Shown here in pieces: positions 10,789-20,374 of a stretch of DNA of 64,000 nt. The DNA comes from an uncultured Campylobacter sp. (GTDB lineage Bacteria; Campylobacterota; Campylobacteria; Campylobacterales; Campylobacteraceae), in the NCBI RefSeq assembly GCF_963518785.1, contig NZ_CAUQKJ010000003.1, forward strand, positions 186,001 to 250,000. The letters run 5' to 3'. Within the stretch, counting starts at the first letter, position 1, and every line of letters begins with the position of its first letter. The notes beneath the pieces are model-generated. The model was not told where the DNA came from and did no database searches. It saw only the letters and a list, made by a program, of their open reading frames with translations. The translations under genes were made by a program, and so were the position numbers.

Positions 10789-11616
10789 ATGTTTTTTAAA
10801 AAAAAGTCCAAGCGGGGCTTAAAAGGCGGCGCGCAGCGCCCCTATACGGACGGAGCGGATTATACGGACACGCAAGGCAGATATTTAGACGCAGACTTTG
10901 ACGAGGACAATTTTTTTGACGATGATGAATTTTATAGCGATGAAGATTTTAGCGGAGGTTTTAGCGCGGTAGGGGCTGGCTTCCGCAAAAATCGCAGTGG
11001 AGCTTCGCGTAGTATAGATGAAGCAGGCTCTGCATCTAATGCCACAAGCAGCAGTTCTAATTTAAGCGGCAAAAGCTCTGCTGCAAGCGGAAACTACGAA
11101 AGCAGCGCGCAAGCAGACGCGGGCTTTTACAGCGCGGAATTTATTGTGGGCGGCGATTTAAAGAGTGCAGAATTATACGCGAAAGAAAACTGCTTTCCAA
11201 ACGACGCGGGTTTTGCGGCTCAGAGCGTAGAGCACGGCTTTAATGGCACGGGCTTTGCGGCACAAGACATAAATCCTACTGCGCAAGGATTTTCTTTTAT
11301 ACCGCAGAACGCAGATCCTGCCGCTAAAAAAACTTCAAAGAAGCGTAAAAATTTAAAAGAACGGCTGAATTTTATCAATCCGTTTTCGCCGCTTAAGCAG
11401 ATTTTTGCAACTCTTGCGCTGATTGTCTGCGTCGTTTTTGCGGGCATCTTCGTAGGCGACGTGCTGTTTGGCAAACGATCGTTTGAAGTGCTGCGCCAGC
11501 TGCAAAAAGAAAAGGCGTTTTTATTCACCGACGTCGAGCGGCTAAAAGAGGAAAACGCCGAACTGCAAAAGCTTTATTTAGAGCGTCGCTCGCTCGATCC
11601 GGACCTTAAAAAATGA
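10789..11616 (+). CDS. FtsB/DivIC-like membrane protein with long acidic low-complexity N-terminus
   Basis: The gene lies in the position of C. jejuni Cj1671c between eno and the CgpA gene. It encodes 275 residues: a basic start (MFFKKKSKRGLKGG), a D/E/F-rich stretch (about 30-55), and an S/A/G/N-rich low-complexity region (about 60-180). Next come a basic patch KKTSKKRKNLKERL, one TM helix (about 205-228) and a C-terminal coiled coil of about 45 residues (LRQLQKEKAFLF...LKEENAELQKLYLE). TM plus short extracytoplasmic coiled coil is the FtsB/DivIC septum-initiator layout, but the long cytoplasmic N-terminus is unusual. An A8 run follows the start codon. The divisome role is inferred from architecture only. 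Confidence 0.6.
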   Translation: MFFKKKSKRGLKGGAQRPYTDGADYTDTQGRYLDADFDEDNFFDDDEFYSDEDFSGGFSAVGAGFRKNRSGASRSIDEAGSASNATSSSSNLSGKSSAASGNYESSAQADAGFYSAEFIVGGDLKSAELYAKENCFPNDAGFAAQSVEHGFNGTGFAAQDINPTAQGFSFIPQNADPAAKKTSKKRKNLKERLNFINPFSPLKQIFATLALIVCVVFAGIFVGDVLFGKRSFEVLRQLQKEKAFLFTDVERLKEENAELQKLYLERRSLDPDLKK

Positions 11617-12803
11617 GAAAAATTTCTTTACTAATTTTAGGTCTTTGCGCTTTTTTAAACGCAGAGAATTTAAATGGCGCAAATTCAAACGCTACGAAAC
11701 CTAGCATCGCCGCGGTAAAAGAGCAAAATTCTACCGATTTGGCGATTAAAGAGCCAAAAACAGGTGCGCAAAGCCCAAACGCTAAAAAGCAAGCTATAAT
11801 GAGACCTGAAACATCTAAAAGCCCTACCGCAGCAATGCAAAAAAGCGCCGCAGAAGCAAATTCTAGCGTCAAAGCAAGCGTCGCCAAAAAAGCCGTGAGC
11901 GCACAGCTCTCGCAGACCGAAAAAAAGGCTTCTGTGCCCAAAGCGGGCATCGGTGCTCCTTCGCAAGCCATGAAAACGGAACTGAACTCTTCTGCGCAGC
12001 ATTCAGCTACGACGCTTCCGCCTCCTGATGAGTTACCGATCGCGCCAGAAGTAAGCGAGCCAAATTCTACGATAGCGCAAAATTTTAAAGCGGCACAGAA
12101 TTCTACAGCTCAAAATTCTACGGTGCAAAACTCCACTGCGCAACAAAACGCGCAATCTGCTTCGCAAAATTCCAATCCGGCGCAAAGCTCCGCCGCCGCG
12201 CCGCAAAATACTCCTGCGCCTAAAAATTTTACGCAGCAAACCTTTGCGCTTCCCTCCGACGCTCTTACGATCGAAAGCCTGATCGTGCGATATAGGGACG
12301 ACGACGGGGTCCTGCATGAAAAGATCGTTGATGTCAATCGCTCGATTGATTGGCACGATGACTTTGTGCTAAGCGCTAGCGCCAAACCCGCGCTACATAG
12401 GGCACTGGACGTCTCGGTTACTTCGACTGATCCAAATTTACAAAAGCAGGCCTCGCAAAGTGGCATCACGCCTAGCTTCGCGCCGCGCCTGGAGCTACCG
12501 CTAGAGACGCTTAAATTTGACGATGGACTAAAATTCGTCATCCGCAAAGACAGCGTGCAGCTCATTACCGCAGACGATTTCAAAAGCTCTGACGCAAACG
12601 CTTCGGGCACGCTTGAAGCGGAGTTTTGGCGGCAAGATATCCCGCTTAGCGGCGCGAGCTTTGCTGTAAATATCGGCGGCTTTAGCGACATTAATGTCAC
12701 TAAAGAGGACGGCTACTACCGCATCGGCGTGCGCTCGCGCGAGGGCAACCTCAGCATCAGACGCAAAGATGGCGGGTATTTGATTTACAAAAATTCTAAT
12801 TAA
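11613..12803 (+). CDS. CgpA-like periplasmic protein with many N-glycosylation sequons
   Basis: The start overlaps the upstream stop (ATGA). A signal peptide (MRKISLLILGLCAFLNAE) targets it to the periplasm. About 200 residues of A/S/N/Q/K low complexity with NST-Q repeats follow, then a conserved C-terminal domain (about 215-396; LTIESLIVRYRDDDG to the end) resembling AMIN-type beta domains. By position it matches C. jejuni Cj1670c (CgpA), a known N-glycoprotein. Seven sites fit the Campylobacter sequon D/E-x-N-x-S/T without Pro: N39, N83, N125, N242, N329, N361, N379; N151 fits except for Pro at -1. Molecular function is unknown; peptidoglycan or divisome association is plausible given the AMIN-like domain and FtsB-like neighbour. 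Confidence 0.7.
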   Translation: MRKISLLILGLCAFLNAENLNGANSNATKPSIAAVKEQNSTDLAIKEPKTGAQSPNAKKQAIMRPETSKSPTAAMQKSAAEANSSVKASVAKKAVSAQLSQTEKKASVPKAGIGAPSQAMKTELNSSAQHSATTLPPPDELPIAPEVSEPNSTIAQNFKAAQNSTAQNSTVQNSTAQQNAQSASQNSNPAQSSAAAPQNTPAPKNFTQQTFALPSDALTIESLIVRYRDDDGVLHEKIVDVNRSIDWHDDFVLSASAKPALHRALDVSVTSTDPNLQKQASQSGITPSFAPRLELPLETLKFDDGLKFVIRKDSVQLITADDFKSSDANASGTLEAEFWRQDIPLSGASFAVNIGGFSDINVTKEDGYYRIGVRSREGNLSIRRKDGGYLIYKNSN

Positions 12804-12812
12804 GGAGAGACT

Positions 12813-13442
12813 ATGACACATTTAGAGATTATGAAATTTCGCCACGCGTGCAAAATTTTTGACGAGAACAAAAAGGTAAGCAAAGCCGATTTCGACGCCA
12901 TTTTGCAAGCAGGCATCCTAGCACCTAGTTCTACGGGGCTAGAGCAATGGGACTTTTTGGTTGTGCAAAACAAGGCGTTGCGCGAGCAGATCCGCGAAAA
13001 ATCGTGGAATCAGCCGCAGATCACCTCTTGCTCACATTTGGTCGTGATTTTAGCAAAGATCAAGGACATAAAGCTAGGAAGTGATTATATCGAGCGAATG
13101 ATTACGCGTAAAAAAGATGAAGCGCCTAAATATATCGGAGACAGGCATAAATTTTATCAAGATTTTTTAAGCGGTTATTTTCACAACGACGATGAGGAGC
13201 TATTTAATTGGTCGCACGCGCAGTGCATGTTCGCAGCACTTGCGATGATGAACGAGGCCGCAAGCCGCGGCATCGACAGCTGCCCGATGGAGGGCTTTGA
13301 TCGCGCAGCGCTAAATGAAATTTTAGGCATCGATTGGAATGAGCGCCGCGTGGCGCTACTCGTGCCTTTCGGCTACCGCGTAAATCCGCAGCCTCAAAAG
13401 ATCCGCCGCAGCATGGATGACGTAGTAAAGTGGATTGAATAA
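12813..13442 (+). CDS. nitroreductase-family NAD(P)H oxidoreductase
   Basis: A 209-residue FMN-dependent oxidoreductase of the NfsB/RdxA type. The visible family blocks are MKFRHACKIFDENKKVS (FMN phosphate contact R-H-A-x-K), LAPSSTGLEQWDFLVVQN, GIDSCPMEGFDR and VALLVPFGYR. Such proteins reduce quinones, flavins or nitro compounds in the cytoplasm, and homologues in Helicobacter and Campylobacter activate metronidazole. AAGGAG lies before the ATG. The gene sits 9 bp after the CgpA-like gene but is functionally unrelated. The physiological substrate is unknown. Confidence 0.88.
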   Translation: MTHLEIMKFRHACKIFDENKKVSKADFDAILQAGILAPSSTGLEQWDFLVVQNKALREQIREKSWNQPQITSCSHLVVILAKIKDIKLGSDYIERMITRKKDEAPKYIGDRHKFYQDFLSGYFHNDDEELFNWSHAQCMFAALAMMNEAASRGIDSCPMEGFDRAALNEILGIDWNERRVALLVPFGYRVNPQPQKIRRSMDDVVKWIE

Positions 13443-13624
13443 GCTGGCAAGCGCTTTTGAAGCGCTAAGCTTGAGGCGCAATAAATTCCAAAGTCTAGTG
13501 CGCGAAGCGGCAAGCGCGTTTTTAGGAATTTACCGCGCTTTAGCCTTTTTTCTCGCCCGCAAATCTTGTGCGGCGAGATTTAAAATTTTATAAAATCACC
13601 GAAAATTTAAACGAAGGAGCGAGC

Positions 13625-15007
13625 GTGAAAAAAATGTGGGAAGGGCGCTTTAGCGAGGCGAGTTCGGCGCTTTTGGAGGAGTTTAACGCCTCGATCGGCT
13701 TTGATAGGGCGCTTTGGCAGGAGGATATCGCAGGCAGCAAGGCGCACGCTCGGATGCTGGGAGCCTGCGGGATCTTAAAGCCTGAGGAGAGCGAAAAGAT
13801 CGTCGCGGGGCTTGACGCCGTGTTTGAAGAGATAAAAAGCGGTAAATTTGAGTTTAAAACCGCCGACGAGGACATACACATGGCGGTCGAAAAGCGCCTA
13901 AGCGAGCTCATCGGAAGCGATCTTGGCGGCAGGCTGCACACGGCGCGCAGCAGAAACGATCAGGTCGCGCTTGATTTTCGTCTCTACGTGCTTAAAAGCG
14001 GCGCTGCTATAGCCGAAAAAACTCGCGAGCTAGTCGCCGCGCTACGAGATATAGCTAGCGAGCACATGAACACACTGATGCCCGGCTACACGCACCTCCA
14101 GCACGCCCAGCCCGTGAGCCTTGCCTATCATTTGCTAGCTTACGCGTTTATGTTTCGCCGCGACTACGAGCGCTTTGCCAGCTCGCGCGAGCGAAACAAC
14201 CTCTGTCCGCTAGGCTCGGCTGCGCTTGCGGGTACGCCGCATCCTATAAACCGCGAGTCGGTCGCGCAGCAGCTAGGCTTTGCCGGAGTGACGCCAAACG
14301 CGATGGATAGCGTCAGCGACCGCGATTTCGCGCTTGAGATTTTGTTTAACGTAAGCGTGCTGATGACGCATGCGTCGCGCCTGTGCGAGGAGCTCATCTT
14401 GTGGAGCTCGCAGGAGTTCGGCTTTGTGGCGATCAGCGACGCGTACAGCACGGGCAGCTCGATCATGCCGCAGAAGAAAAACCCCGACGTCGCCGAGCTC
14501 ATCCGCGGCAAAACGGGGCGAGTAAACGGCAATCTCGTCGCGCTTCTAACGGTTATGAAGGGCTTGCCGCTAGCATACAACAAGGACATGCAGGAGGACA
14601 AGGAGGGCGTTTTCGATAGCGTCGCCACCGCGCTTACGAGCCTTGAAATTTTAAAACAGATGCTAAAAACGGCTAAATTTAACGAGCAAAATATGCTAGC
14701 GATGACGCGCCGCGGGCATCTCACGGCGACCGATCTGGCTGATTATCTCGTGCGGGAGAAAAACGTGCCCTTTCGCCGGGCGCACTTCATCACGGGTAAG
14801 GCCGTGGCGTATGCGGAAAATTTGGGCCTAGATTTGAGCGAACTAAACGCGCAGCAGCTTGCTAGCGTGGATGAAGGCTTGGACGCAGGCGCGGTTAAAT
14901 TTCTTGATCTAAACGCTTCTAAGGAGGCGCGCAAGTCGCAAGGCGGCACGGCGAATGAGAGCGTGGCGGCGCAGATTGAAATTTTAAACGAGTGGCTGAA
15001 AGGCTAA
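13625..15007 (+). CDS. argH: argininosuccinate lyase
   Basis: ArgH splits argininosuccinate into arginine and fumarate, the last step of arginine synthesis. The 460-residue product carries [24 protein letters not shown], the catalytic His region [12 protein letters not shown] and the fumarase-superfamily signature [16 protein letters not shown] start at 13625 is chosen because GAAGGAG precedes it by a good distance and it gives [10 protein letters not shown]. An upstream in-frame ATG at 13568 would add 19 atypical residues. About 540 bp of spacer follow. Confidence 0.96.
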   Translation: MKKMWEGRFSEASSALLEEFNASIGFDRALWQEDIAGSKAHARMLGACGILKPEESEKIVAGLDAVFEEIKSGKFEFKTADEDIHMAVEKRLSELIGSDLGGRLHTARSRNDQVALDFRLYVLKSGAAIAEKTRELVAALRDIASEHMNTLMPGYTHLQHAQPVSLAYHLLAYAFMFRRDYERFASSRERNNLCPLGSAALAGTPHPINRESVAQQLGFAGVTPNAMDSVSDRDFALEILFNVSVLMTHASRLCEELILWSSQEFGFVAISDAYSTGSSIMPQKKNPDVAELIRGKTGRVNGNLVALLTVMKGLPLAYNKDMQEDKEGVFDSVATALTSLEILKQMLKTAKFNEQNMLAMTRRGHLTATDLADYLVREKNVPFRRAHFITGKAVAYAENLGLDLSELNAQQLASVDEGLDAGAVKFLDLNASKEARKSQGGTANESVAAQIEILNEWLKG

Positions 15008-15551
15008 ATTTAAGGAGCTAAGTACGGCGAAATTTTAAAATTTCATAGTTGCGGTTTTAAAATTTCGTAGCCGCAGCTTTAAATTTTAAAATTTGGCGAG
15101 CTATGTAATACGTCTGCTGTGTGCGGAGCGGGCTAGGCGGTAGTGTTTTAAACACCCGCCGCGGGTAATTGCTGCGTAAATTTAAAAACGGCAGCGCGCC
15201 CTAAGCTGGCTTTAGAGCAGGCGCCTGAGGTTATAAAGTTAAATTTAAAAGACCGAGCCGGCGCAAAGTAGAGTGCTTGGTTACAAATTTAGGCGTGAGA
15301 TAGAATTTTAAAAAAGCGCGCCGCTGCCAAGCTGCTTAAGTGCGGCTGAAAAGCGCGAGCGGGCCTCGCAGCAGGTTTTAATCGGCGCCGAAGGCGGCTC
15401 GGAGCGAAGTTCAATCAGAGCAAATTTGGGCGTTAAGCGGCGTGCACGTAATCGATAGGGCGCGAACGGAATTTAGTCGAAGCAAATGAAGCGGCATTTT
15501 CTTTGTTTCTGCGCGTCGTGAAGGCGGGGCGAGGCTCAAGCAAATTTAAAC
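15008..15551. other. 544-bp spacer with palindromic AAATTT hairpins
   Basis: No gene is seen. Just after argH a perfect 16-nt palindrome GAAATTTTAAAATTTC (about 15029-15044) occurs. It is followed by a GC stem TGCGG/CCGCA around another TTTTAAAATTT core (about 15050-15078), likely a transcription terminator or mRNA 3' stabiliser. The rest alternates GC-rich DNA and AAATTT words, with no RNA gene recognisable. Confidence 0.4.
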
Positions 15552-15563
15552 ATGGAGGGCGTT

Positions 15564-16196
15564 TTGATATATTTGGTGTCTAATACGAGATTTGATCATC
15601 CGCAGGTGAGGCAGCTTGCGGTCTGTGAGATAAAATTTCTCAAATTTAGCCTGCCTGCGCAGACGGGCGCGCTAATTTTTACCTCCAAAAATGCGGTGGC
15701 GGCGATAAAATTTAATGAAATTTCACTTGATTTAGATACGCCCGTTTACGCTATCGGCGAGCCGTGTGCGGCGGCTGCGCGCGAGTTTGGATTTCGTGAT
15801 ATTTATACGGCGCGGCACGGGCACGGAAATGAGTTTGCCGCCGAGATCGCGCCGCTTCTAAGGGGCAGAGACGCGCTGTATCTGCGCGCGAGGCAGACGG
15901 TATCGAAGCTAGAGCAGATCCTGTCTAGCGCCGGCGTGCGGCTGCAAAGCGTGATCGCCTATGAAAATTGCGTCCTTAGCCTGCCTGCCGCCGCAAAGCC
16001 GCCGCAAGGCAGCACGCTGATTTTTACCTCTCCTAAAAACGTCCACGGCTTTACCGCAAATTTCGGCTGGGACGGGGGCTACAAGGCGATCTGTATCGGC
16101 AGGACGACGGCGAGCGTTTTGAGCGAGTTTTGCGAGCCGATAATCTGCGAAAGAAGGTCGATAAAATCCTGCGTCGATCTGGCGCTTTTGCCATAG
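15564..16196 (+). CDS. hemD: uroporphyrinogen-III synthase
   Basis: HemD cyclises hydroxymethylbilane with D-ring inversion to uroporphyrinogen III, the branch point to haem, sirohaem and cobalamin. The protein has the two-lobed HemD pattern: IYLVSNTR at the start, the first-lobe strand ALIFTSKNAV and YAIGEPCAAAAREFG, then YENCVLS, LIFTSPKNVHGF and AICIGRTTASVL. A TTG start at 15564 is preferred because GGAGGG lies 5-6 nt upstream and homologues begin M-I-Y-L; an ATG four codons upstream has no ribosome site. Sequence conservation is low in this family, but the two T-S-[KP]-N strands and I-G blocks are convincing. Confidence 0.88.
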   Translation: MIYLVSNTRFDHPQVRQLAVCEIKFLKFSLPAQTGALIFTSKNAVAAIKFNEISLDLDTPVYAIGEPCAAAAREFGFRDIYTARHGHGNEFAAEIAPLLRGRDALYLRARQTVSKLEQILSSAGVRLQSVIAYENCVLSLPAAAKPPQGSTLIFTSPKNVHGFTANFGWDGGYKAICIGRTTASVLSEFCEPIICERRSIKSCVDLALLP

Positions 16197-16213
16197 TTTA
16201 AGCAAATTTTGAC

Positions 16214-16219
16214 TATAAT
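16214..16219 (+). promoter_or_regulatory. perfect -10 box of the ncRNA/purD leader
   Basis: GACTATAATTTT contains a consensus TATAAT with T-rich DNA upstream. Transcription would begin around 16225-16227, exactly at the start of a sequence (CCCAAG) that pairs with CTTGGG just before a T6 run 190 nt downstream. This argues for a dedicated RNA promoter. Confidence 0.7.
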
Positions 16220-16224
16220 TTTGC

Positions 16225-16421
16225 CCAAGCCTGAGTGAAGCGAGAGCGTTTTATATGAGGGTTCAACATATTTGTATAAGCGACGACGTGAGAGGTCCGT
16301 GTGACGCGGCTCGGCTCGAGCTTTTTTAAAGTTACGGGTTGCGACCTAGAGATTTTTCCTAGTTGCAAGATTGGCTTTGTTTGAGCCGATTCTTTTTACG
16401 CAACGCTCACTTGGGTTTTTT
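16225..16421 (+). ncRNA. ssrS: probable 6S RNA (SsrS)
   Basis: A transcript of about 195 nt is bounded by a perfect -10 box and a closing stem followed by T6. The 5' end CCCAAG (16224-16229) pairs with CTTGGG (16410-16415), and GAGCGTT (16244-16250) pairs with AACGCTC (16402-16408). TCGGCTC (16311-16317) pairs with GAGCCGA (16383-16389), and a terminal hairpin of about 10 bp lies at 16339-16368. The size, the long closing arm and the location directly before purD fit 6S RNA, which I recall lying upstream of purD in Helicobacter and Campylobacter. 6S RNA sequesters sigma70 RNA polymerase. The central part is more asymmetric than a classic 6S rod, so the RNA is well supported but its name is less certain. 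Confidence 0.58.
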
Positions 16422-16438
16422 ACGTTACGGAGGCTTCA

Positions 16439-17695
16439 TTGAATATCCTAATAATCGGCGGCGGCGGTAGAGAATACGCGATCGGGCTAAGACTTCGCGA
16501 GGATAAAAACGTTTTAAATCTGTATTTCGCTCCGGGAAACGGTGCTACAAAGGCGCTCGGTAAAAATTTAGATTTAAAAGATTTTAATGAACTCGCGCTC
16601 TTTGCCAAAAACAACGACGTAGCCCTTACCGTCGTGGGCGCCGAAGAGCCTCTTACAAAAGGTATCGTGGATATTTTCAAAACGCGAGGCCTCGCGATAT
16701 TCGGTCCCAGCGCTGCTGCGGCGAAGCTTGAGGGCTCTAAAGCCTATATGAAGGACTTTCTGGCGCGAAATCATATCAAAACTGCAAAATTTCTAAGCAG
16801 CGACGATCTATCCGAAATTTCAAAATTTATCGATACTCTAAACGGTCGAGTCGTGGTCAAAGCGGACGGTCTGTGCGCGGGCAAAGGCGTCATAATCGCA
16901 AATTCCAAAGATGAAGCTAAAAAAGCCGCTGCGGATATGCTAAGCGGCGAAAGCTTCGGCGAAGCGGGCAAGCGCGTCGTCGTGGAGGAGTTTTTAGATG
17001 GTTACGAGCTGAGCTTTTTTGCGATCTGCGGCGGGGAGAATTTCGTAAGTCTGCCCGTAGCGCAGGATCATAAAAAATTGCTTGACGGCGATCTTGGTCC
17101 GAACACCGGCGGCATGGGAGCTTATGCGCCAAGCCCGCTAGCGGATGCCACGCTGATAAAAAGAGTAGAAAGCGAGATCGTAGCACCTACGCTAAAAGGG
17201 ATGAGGCAGCAGGGCGCGCCCTTTTGCGGCGTGCTGTTCGTGGGGCTTATGATCGTGGGCGACGAGCCTTACGTGCTGGAGTACAACGTCCGCTTCGGCG
17301 ATCCGGAGTGCGAGGTTTTGATGCCGCTAATTGACGGAAATTTGAGCGAAATTTTATACAACGCCGCCGTAGGCAAGCTAAGTAGCATAAGCTTAAAAGA
17401 GCGATTTGCGGTGGGTGTCGTGATGGCTAGCGAGCGCTATCCTTACGGCTCTTCGCAGCCTGAGCCGATCAAGACGGGCGAAATTCCTACGAGCGCGCAT
17501 ATCTGCTACGCAGGCGTGAGCGAGCGGGAGGGGCAGATTTACGCTAGCGGCGGGCGCGTTTTGGTAAGCGTGGGCGTCGCGCAGAGCCTAAAGCAGGCGC
17601 GCGATGCGGCTTACGCGCTGTGCGAAAATATAAAATTTAGCGGCGCGCAGTATAGGCGCGATATCGCGCACCAAGCCTTAAGAGATAAAATTTGA
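16439..17695 (+). CDS. purD: phosphoribosylamine-glycine ligase
   Basis: PurD joins phosphoribosylamine and glycine with ATP in de novo purine synthesis. The 418-residue ATP-grasp protein has [38 protein letters not shown] (ATP-grasp), [15 protein letters not shown] and [11 protein letters not shown]. It starts with TTG at 16439 behind GGAGG. It is the first coding gene of an overlapping run purD-RDD-lptD-PRTase-pnp; the RDD gene begins inside its stop. Read-through from the upstream RNA promoter may supply its transcript. Confidence 0.96.
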   Translation: MNILIIGGGGREYAIGLRLREDKNVLNLYFAPGNGATKALGKNLDLKDFNELALFAKNNDVALTVVGAEEPLTKGIVDIFKTRGLAIFGPSAAAAKLEGSKAYMKDFLARNHIKTAKFLSSDDLSEISKFIDTLNGRVVVKADGLCAGKGVIIANSKDEAKKAAADMLSGESFGEAGKRVVVEEFLDGYELSFFAICGGENFVSLPVAQDHKKLLDGDLGPNTGGMGAYAPSPLADATLIKRVESEIVAPTLKGMRQQGAPFCGVLFVGLMIVGDEPYVLEYNVRFGDPECEVLMPLIDGNLSEILYNAAVGKLSSISLKERFAVGVVMASERYPYGSSQPEPIKTGEIPTSAHICYAGVSEREGQIYASGGRVLVSVGVAQSLKQARDAAYALCENIKFSGAQYRRDIAHQALRDKI

Positions 17696-18129
17696 TCGTC
17701 GCTCCGCTTAGCAAGCGCGTAATCGCGTTTAGTATCGACGAAGCGGTGAACGTAACGCTTTTTGTGGTCGTGCTATTTGCTATCGACGAGCCAGAGCTTG
17801 TCGCAGCGGCGCAGAGCGGAAGCAATCTTGAGGTACAAAAGATCGCGTCGAAATTCATTTTGCATTACGCGATAATAAAATTTTTATATCAGGCGATTTT
17901 TGTCTATCTATACGGCGCGACGCTAGGCAAGCTTGCGGTTAAAATTTATTGCGTCCGCGCTGACGGCAGCTCTATAGATATCGCTACTGCAGCGATCCGC
18001 GCGGCGGTTAGGTTGATAAGCGAGATGATCTTTTATATGGGATTTTTGGTGGCGCTTTTTACGAACTCGCGTCAGAGCCTGCATGATATGGCGGCGAAAA
18101 CATTGGTGGTAGAGATTGAAAAAGAGTAA
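17692..18129 (+). CDS. RDD-family membrane protein
   Basis: A 145-residue inner-membrane protein with three hydrophobic segments, opening with the RDD-type motif [16 protein letters not shown] (R..A...D) and containing the conserved [18 protein letters not shown] block of the family. A TTG start overlaps the purD stop by four bases, so it is probably translationally coupled. RDD proteins have no settled role; some are linked to ion exchange. The order purD-RDD-lptD is conserved in Campylobacter, as I recall it. Confidence 0.85.
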   Translation: MIVAPLSKRVIAFSIDEAVNVTLFVVVLFAIDEPELVAAAQSGSNLEVQKIASKFILHYAIIKFLYQAIFVYLYGATLGKLAVKIYCVRADGSSIDIATAAIRAAVRLISEMIFYMGFLVALFTNSRQSLHDMAAKTLVVEIEKE

Positions 18130-20374
18130 AAAATTTAAAATTCTAGCGCTTAGTTTTAGCGCTCTTTTAGCAAGTAGTGCGAGCGCAAAGGTCCAAGACG
18201 TCGAGCTTATAGCAGATAATGTCGAGAAAAACGGCTTTTTGACGGAAGCGAGCGGCAACGTAACGGTGTATTCGCAGGACTACTTTATCACCGCCGATCG
18301 CGCTACATACGACGAGCAAAACGGCATCATCGAGCTTTTCGGCAACGTCAATGCGATGCGCGGTAGCAGCGAGACCACGCGTGCGCAGCATGTCAAAATC
18401 GATCTGAAAAACGATAAGCAGCAAGCCGACGTAAATTTTATGATGGACAAGGACTCCGAGCTTTGGATGCAAAACGACGCCAGCTGCAGCGATAGCGAAT
18501 ATTACCGCGTGGAGGGCTCCAGCGTATCTAGCTGCAATGTCACCGATCCTGATTGGCGCATCAAATTTAGCAGCGGCATGCTAAATAAAGAGAGCAAATT
18601 CCTCCATCTTTTCAATCCTAGATTTTACGTGGGCGACGTGCCGGTGCTCTATCTGCCGTATTTCGGCTTCCCGACTGATCGCACGCGCCGCACGGGCCTA
18701 CTGCCTCCAGAGGCCGGCTACATCAGCAAGGAGGGGATTTACTATAAGCAGCCGATCTATTTCGCGCCTTACGATAGCTGGGATTTTCAGCTCGATCCGC
18801 AGGTGCGCACGCGCAGGGGCTTTGGCGTATACGGAACATTTCGATTTACGGAGTCGCCGTATTCTTACGGCGAGATTAGAGGCGGAGTTTTCGATAACTT
18901 CTCGCGAGCGCAAAAGCGCCTCGAATACAAAAACGAGCGCCATCACGGCTTTGAAGTGCAATACGATCGTAGCAAGCTAGCGACCTATTTGCTAGATGGC
19001 GATCTGCGCGAAAATTTATGGATCGACTTTACGCAGTTAAACGATCTGGAATATTACGATCTCAAACAAAAGGGAGGTCTTGGCGACGATGCGGATAATT
19101 CGCTCGTAACTTCACGGCTGAATTATTATTTGACCTCAGACGAGCACTATTTTGGCGCTTACGGACGCTACTATATCGATACAAGCAAGCTAAACGCCGA
19201 TAATACCTTCCGCAACGAAGATACCGTCCAAGAGCTTCCGACGCTGCAATATCATAAATTTAGCAATGATTTGGGACTGCCAAATTTGATCTATTCGCTT
19301 GATGCGAAGGCGCGTAATTATACTAGATGGGAGGGTGCGACTGCTCGCCAATACGAGTTTGACGTGCCGATTAGTATAAGCACGCCACTACTGGCGGATT
19401 ATTTAAATTTCGCCTTTACCGAGCGAGTGTATATGACTAATATCGATTGGCACGATAAATTTTACTATGCAAACGGAGATCTTGGCGAGGATAAAAGCAC
19501 TTTCTATGCTAATCAATACACCGAGCTTTCACTCTACACCGACGTAGCCAGGGCTTACGATAGCTTGTATCACACTATGAGCTGGAGGGCGGATTTTAGA
19601 ATTCCAAGCTGGCAGCAAGGCGATATAGAGGATAGAATTTTAAAGTATCATCAGTATAAATACGACCTTGCTCGCGGCGCAGTAGATCGCTCGCGGCTGG
19701 GTAACTTGCAAGACTCGCTTTATTGGGAGGATAACTTCTTAAGCGAGCTTAGTGACGAATACACCCACGAAAATGCAGCTTTAAGTATGACGCAGTTTTT
19801 TTATAATGAAGACGGACGTAAATTTTTACGCCATAGCGTCAAGCAGCGATATGACTTCGACGATCATGAGTTTGACGATTTAGAACACCGCATCGATGCG
19901 TATTTTGCAAATGGATTAAATATCGGAAACCGCTTTACCTACTCGCATAAATATAAAAGCTTCGATAAGGTCTATACCTACGCCAACTACTCCAACGACG
20001 ACTTTAGCTTTGGACTCAGCCACGCTTACGAATACGAAAAGCTAAGCATGGAGCCTAAACGCTATACGAAAGATAACTACGGCATCGTAAACGCTTCGGT
20101 AAATTTGCCTAGGAATAATAAAATTTTTGGGCGTTGGGATTACGACTTGGAGCGATCTTATTCTAAAATGTGGCGCGTGGGGCTTTCTCATACGCGCAAG
20201 TGTTGGAATTACTCTTTTGTGTATCAAGAGGATATCGAGCCTAAAAATACCAGTACGACTGGTTATAGCAAAGCAAGCAAGGAGCGCGGAATTTACTTTC
20301 TCGTAAATTTCTATCCGTTCGGCGGAGTAGGGTATGATTTTTCAGTCGATAGCGAATACGGAAGCGAAAAATAA
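18116..20374 (+). CDS. lptD: LPS-assembly outer-membrane protein LptD
   Basis: LptD, with LptE, inserts lipopolysaccharide into the outer leaflet. The 752-residue product has a signal peptide ([18 protein letters not shown]...ASA) and an OstA/LptA-like N-terminal beta-jellyroll (VELIADNVEKNGFLTEASGNVTV..DRATYD..IIELFGNV). The LptD barrel follows, with the family marks VPVLYLPYFGFPTDRTRRTGLLPP and aromatic-rich strands to a C-terminal barrel strand. C118 and C127-type cysteines are visible (NDASCSDSEYY, SSCNVTDPDW). A TTG start lies within the 3' end of the RDD gene (14-bp overlap). Confidence 0.93.
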   Translation: MKKSKKFKILALSFSALLASSASAKVQDVELIADNVEKNGFLTEASGNVTVYSQDYFITADRATYDEQNGIIELFGNVNAMRGSSETTRAQHVKIDLKNDKQQADVNFMMDKDSELWMQNDASCSDSEYYRVEGSSVSSCNVTDPDWRIKFSSGMLNKESKFLHLFNPRFYVGDVPVLYLPYFGFPTDRTRRTGLLPPEAGYISKEGIYYKQPIYFAPYDSWDFQLDPQVRTRRGFGVYGTFRFTESPYSYGEIRGGVFDNFSRAQKRLEYKNERHHGFEVQYDRSKLATYLLDGDLRENLWIDFTQLNDLEYYDLKQKGGLGDDADNSLVTSRLNYYLTSDEHYFGAYGRYYIDTSKLNADNTFRNEDTVQELPTLQYHKFSNDLGLPNLIYSLDAKARNYTRWEGATARQYEFDVPISISTPLLADYLNFAFTERVYMTNIDWHDKFYYANGDLGEDKSTFYANQYTELSLYTDVARAYDSLYHTMSWRADFRIPSWQQGDIEDRILKYHQYKYDLARGAVDRSRLGNLQDSLYWEDNFLSELSDEYTHENAALSMTQFFYNEDGRKFLRHSVKQRYDFDDHEFDDLEHRIDAYFANGLNIGNRFTYSHKYKSFDKVYTYANYSNDDFSFGLSHAYEYEKLSMEPKRYTKDNYGIVNASVNLPRNNKIFGRWDYDLERSYSKMWRVGLSHTRKCWNYSFVYQEDIEPKNTSTTGYSKASKERGIYFLVNFYPFGGVGYDFSVDSEYGSEK

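Noticed and set aside
10789..10812. A8 run just after the start of the FtsB-like gene as a phase-variation switch
   Set aside because: Campylobacter phase variation mainly uses longer G/C runs; A8 in a Lys codon stretch is common and no out-of-frame evidence is seen.
12110..12700. 196-codon minus-strand open frame inside the CgpA-like gene
   Set aside because: It mirrors the coding strand, reads as Ser/Leu/Cys-rich without motif or ribosome site, and the plus strand has a signal peptide, operon overlap and a conserved domain.
14164..14724. 186-codon minus-strand open frame inside argH
   Set aside because: Antisense to a clearly conserved enzyme; no family resemblance, a product of codon bias.
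16225..16421. tmRNA, SRP RNA or RNase P RNA as identity of the purD-upstream RNA
   Set aside because: No tRNA-like ends, no SRP tetraloop/GGAAGC-type core and no RNase P conserved blocks are visible; size and position favour 6S RNA.
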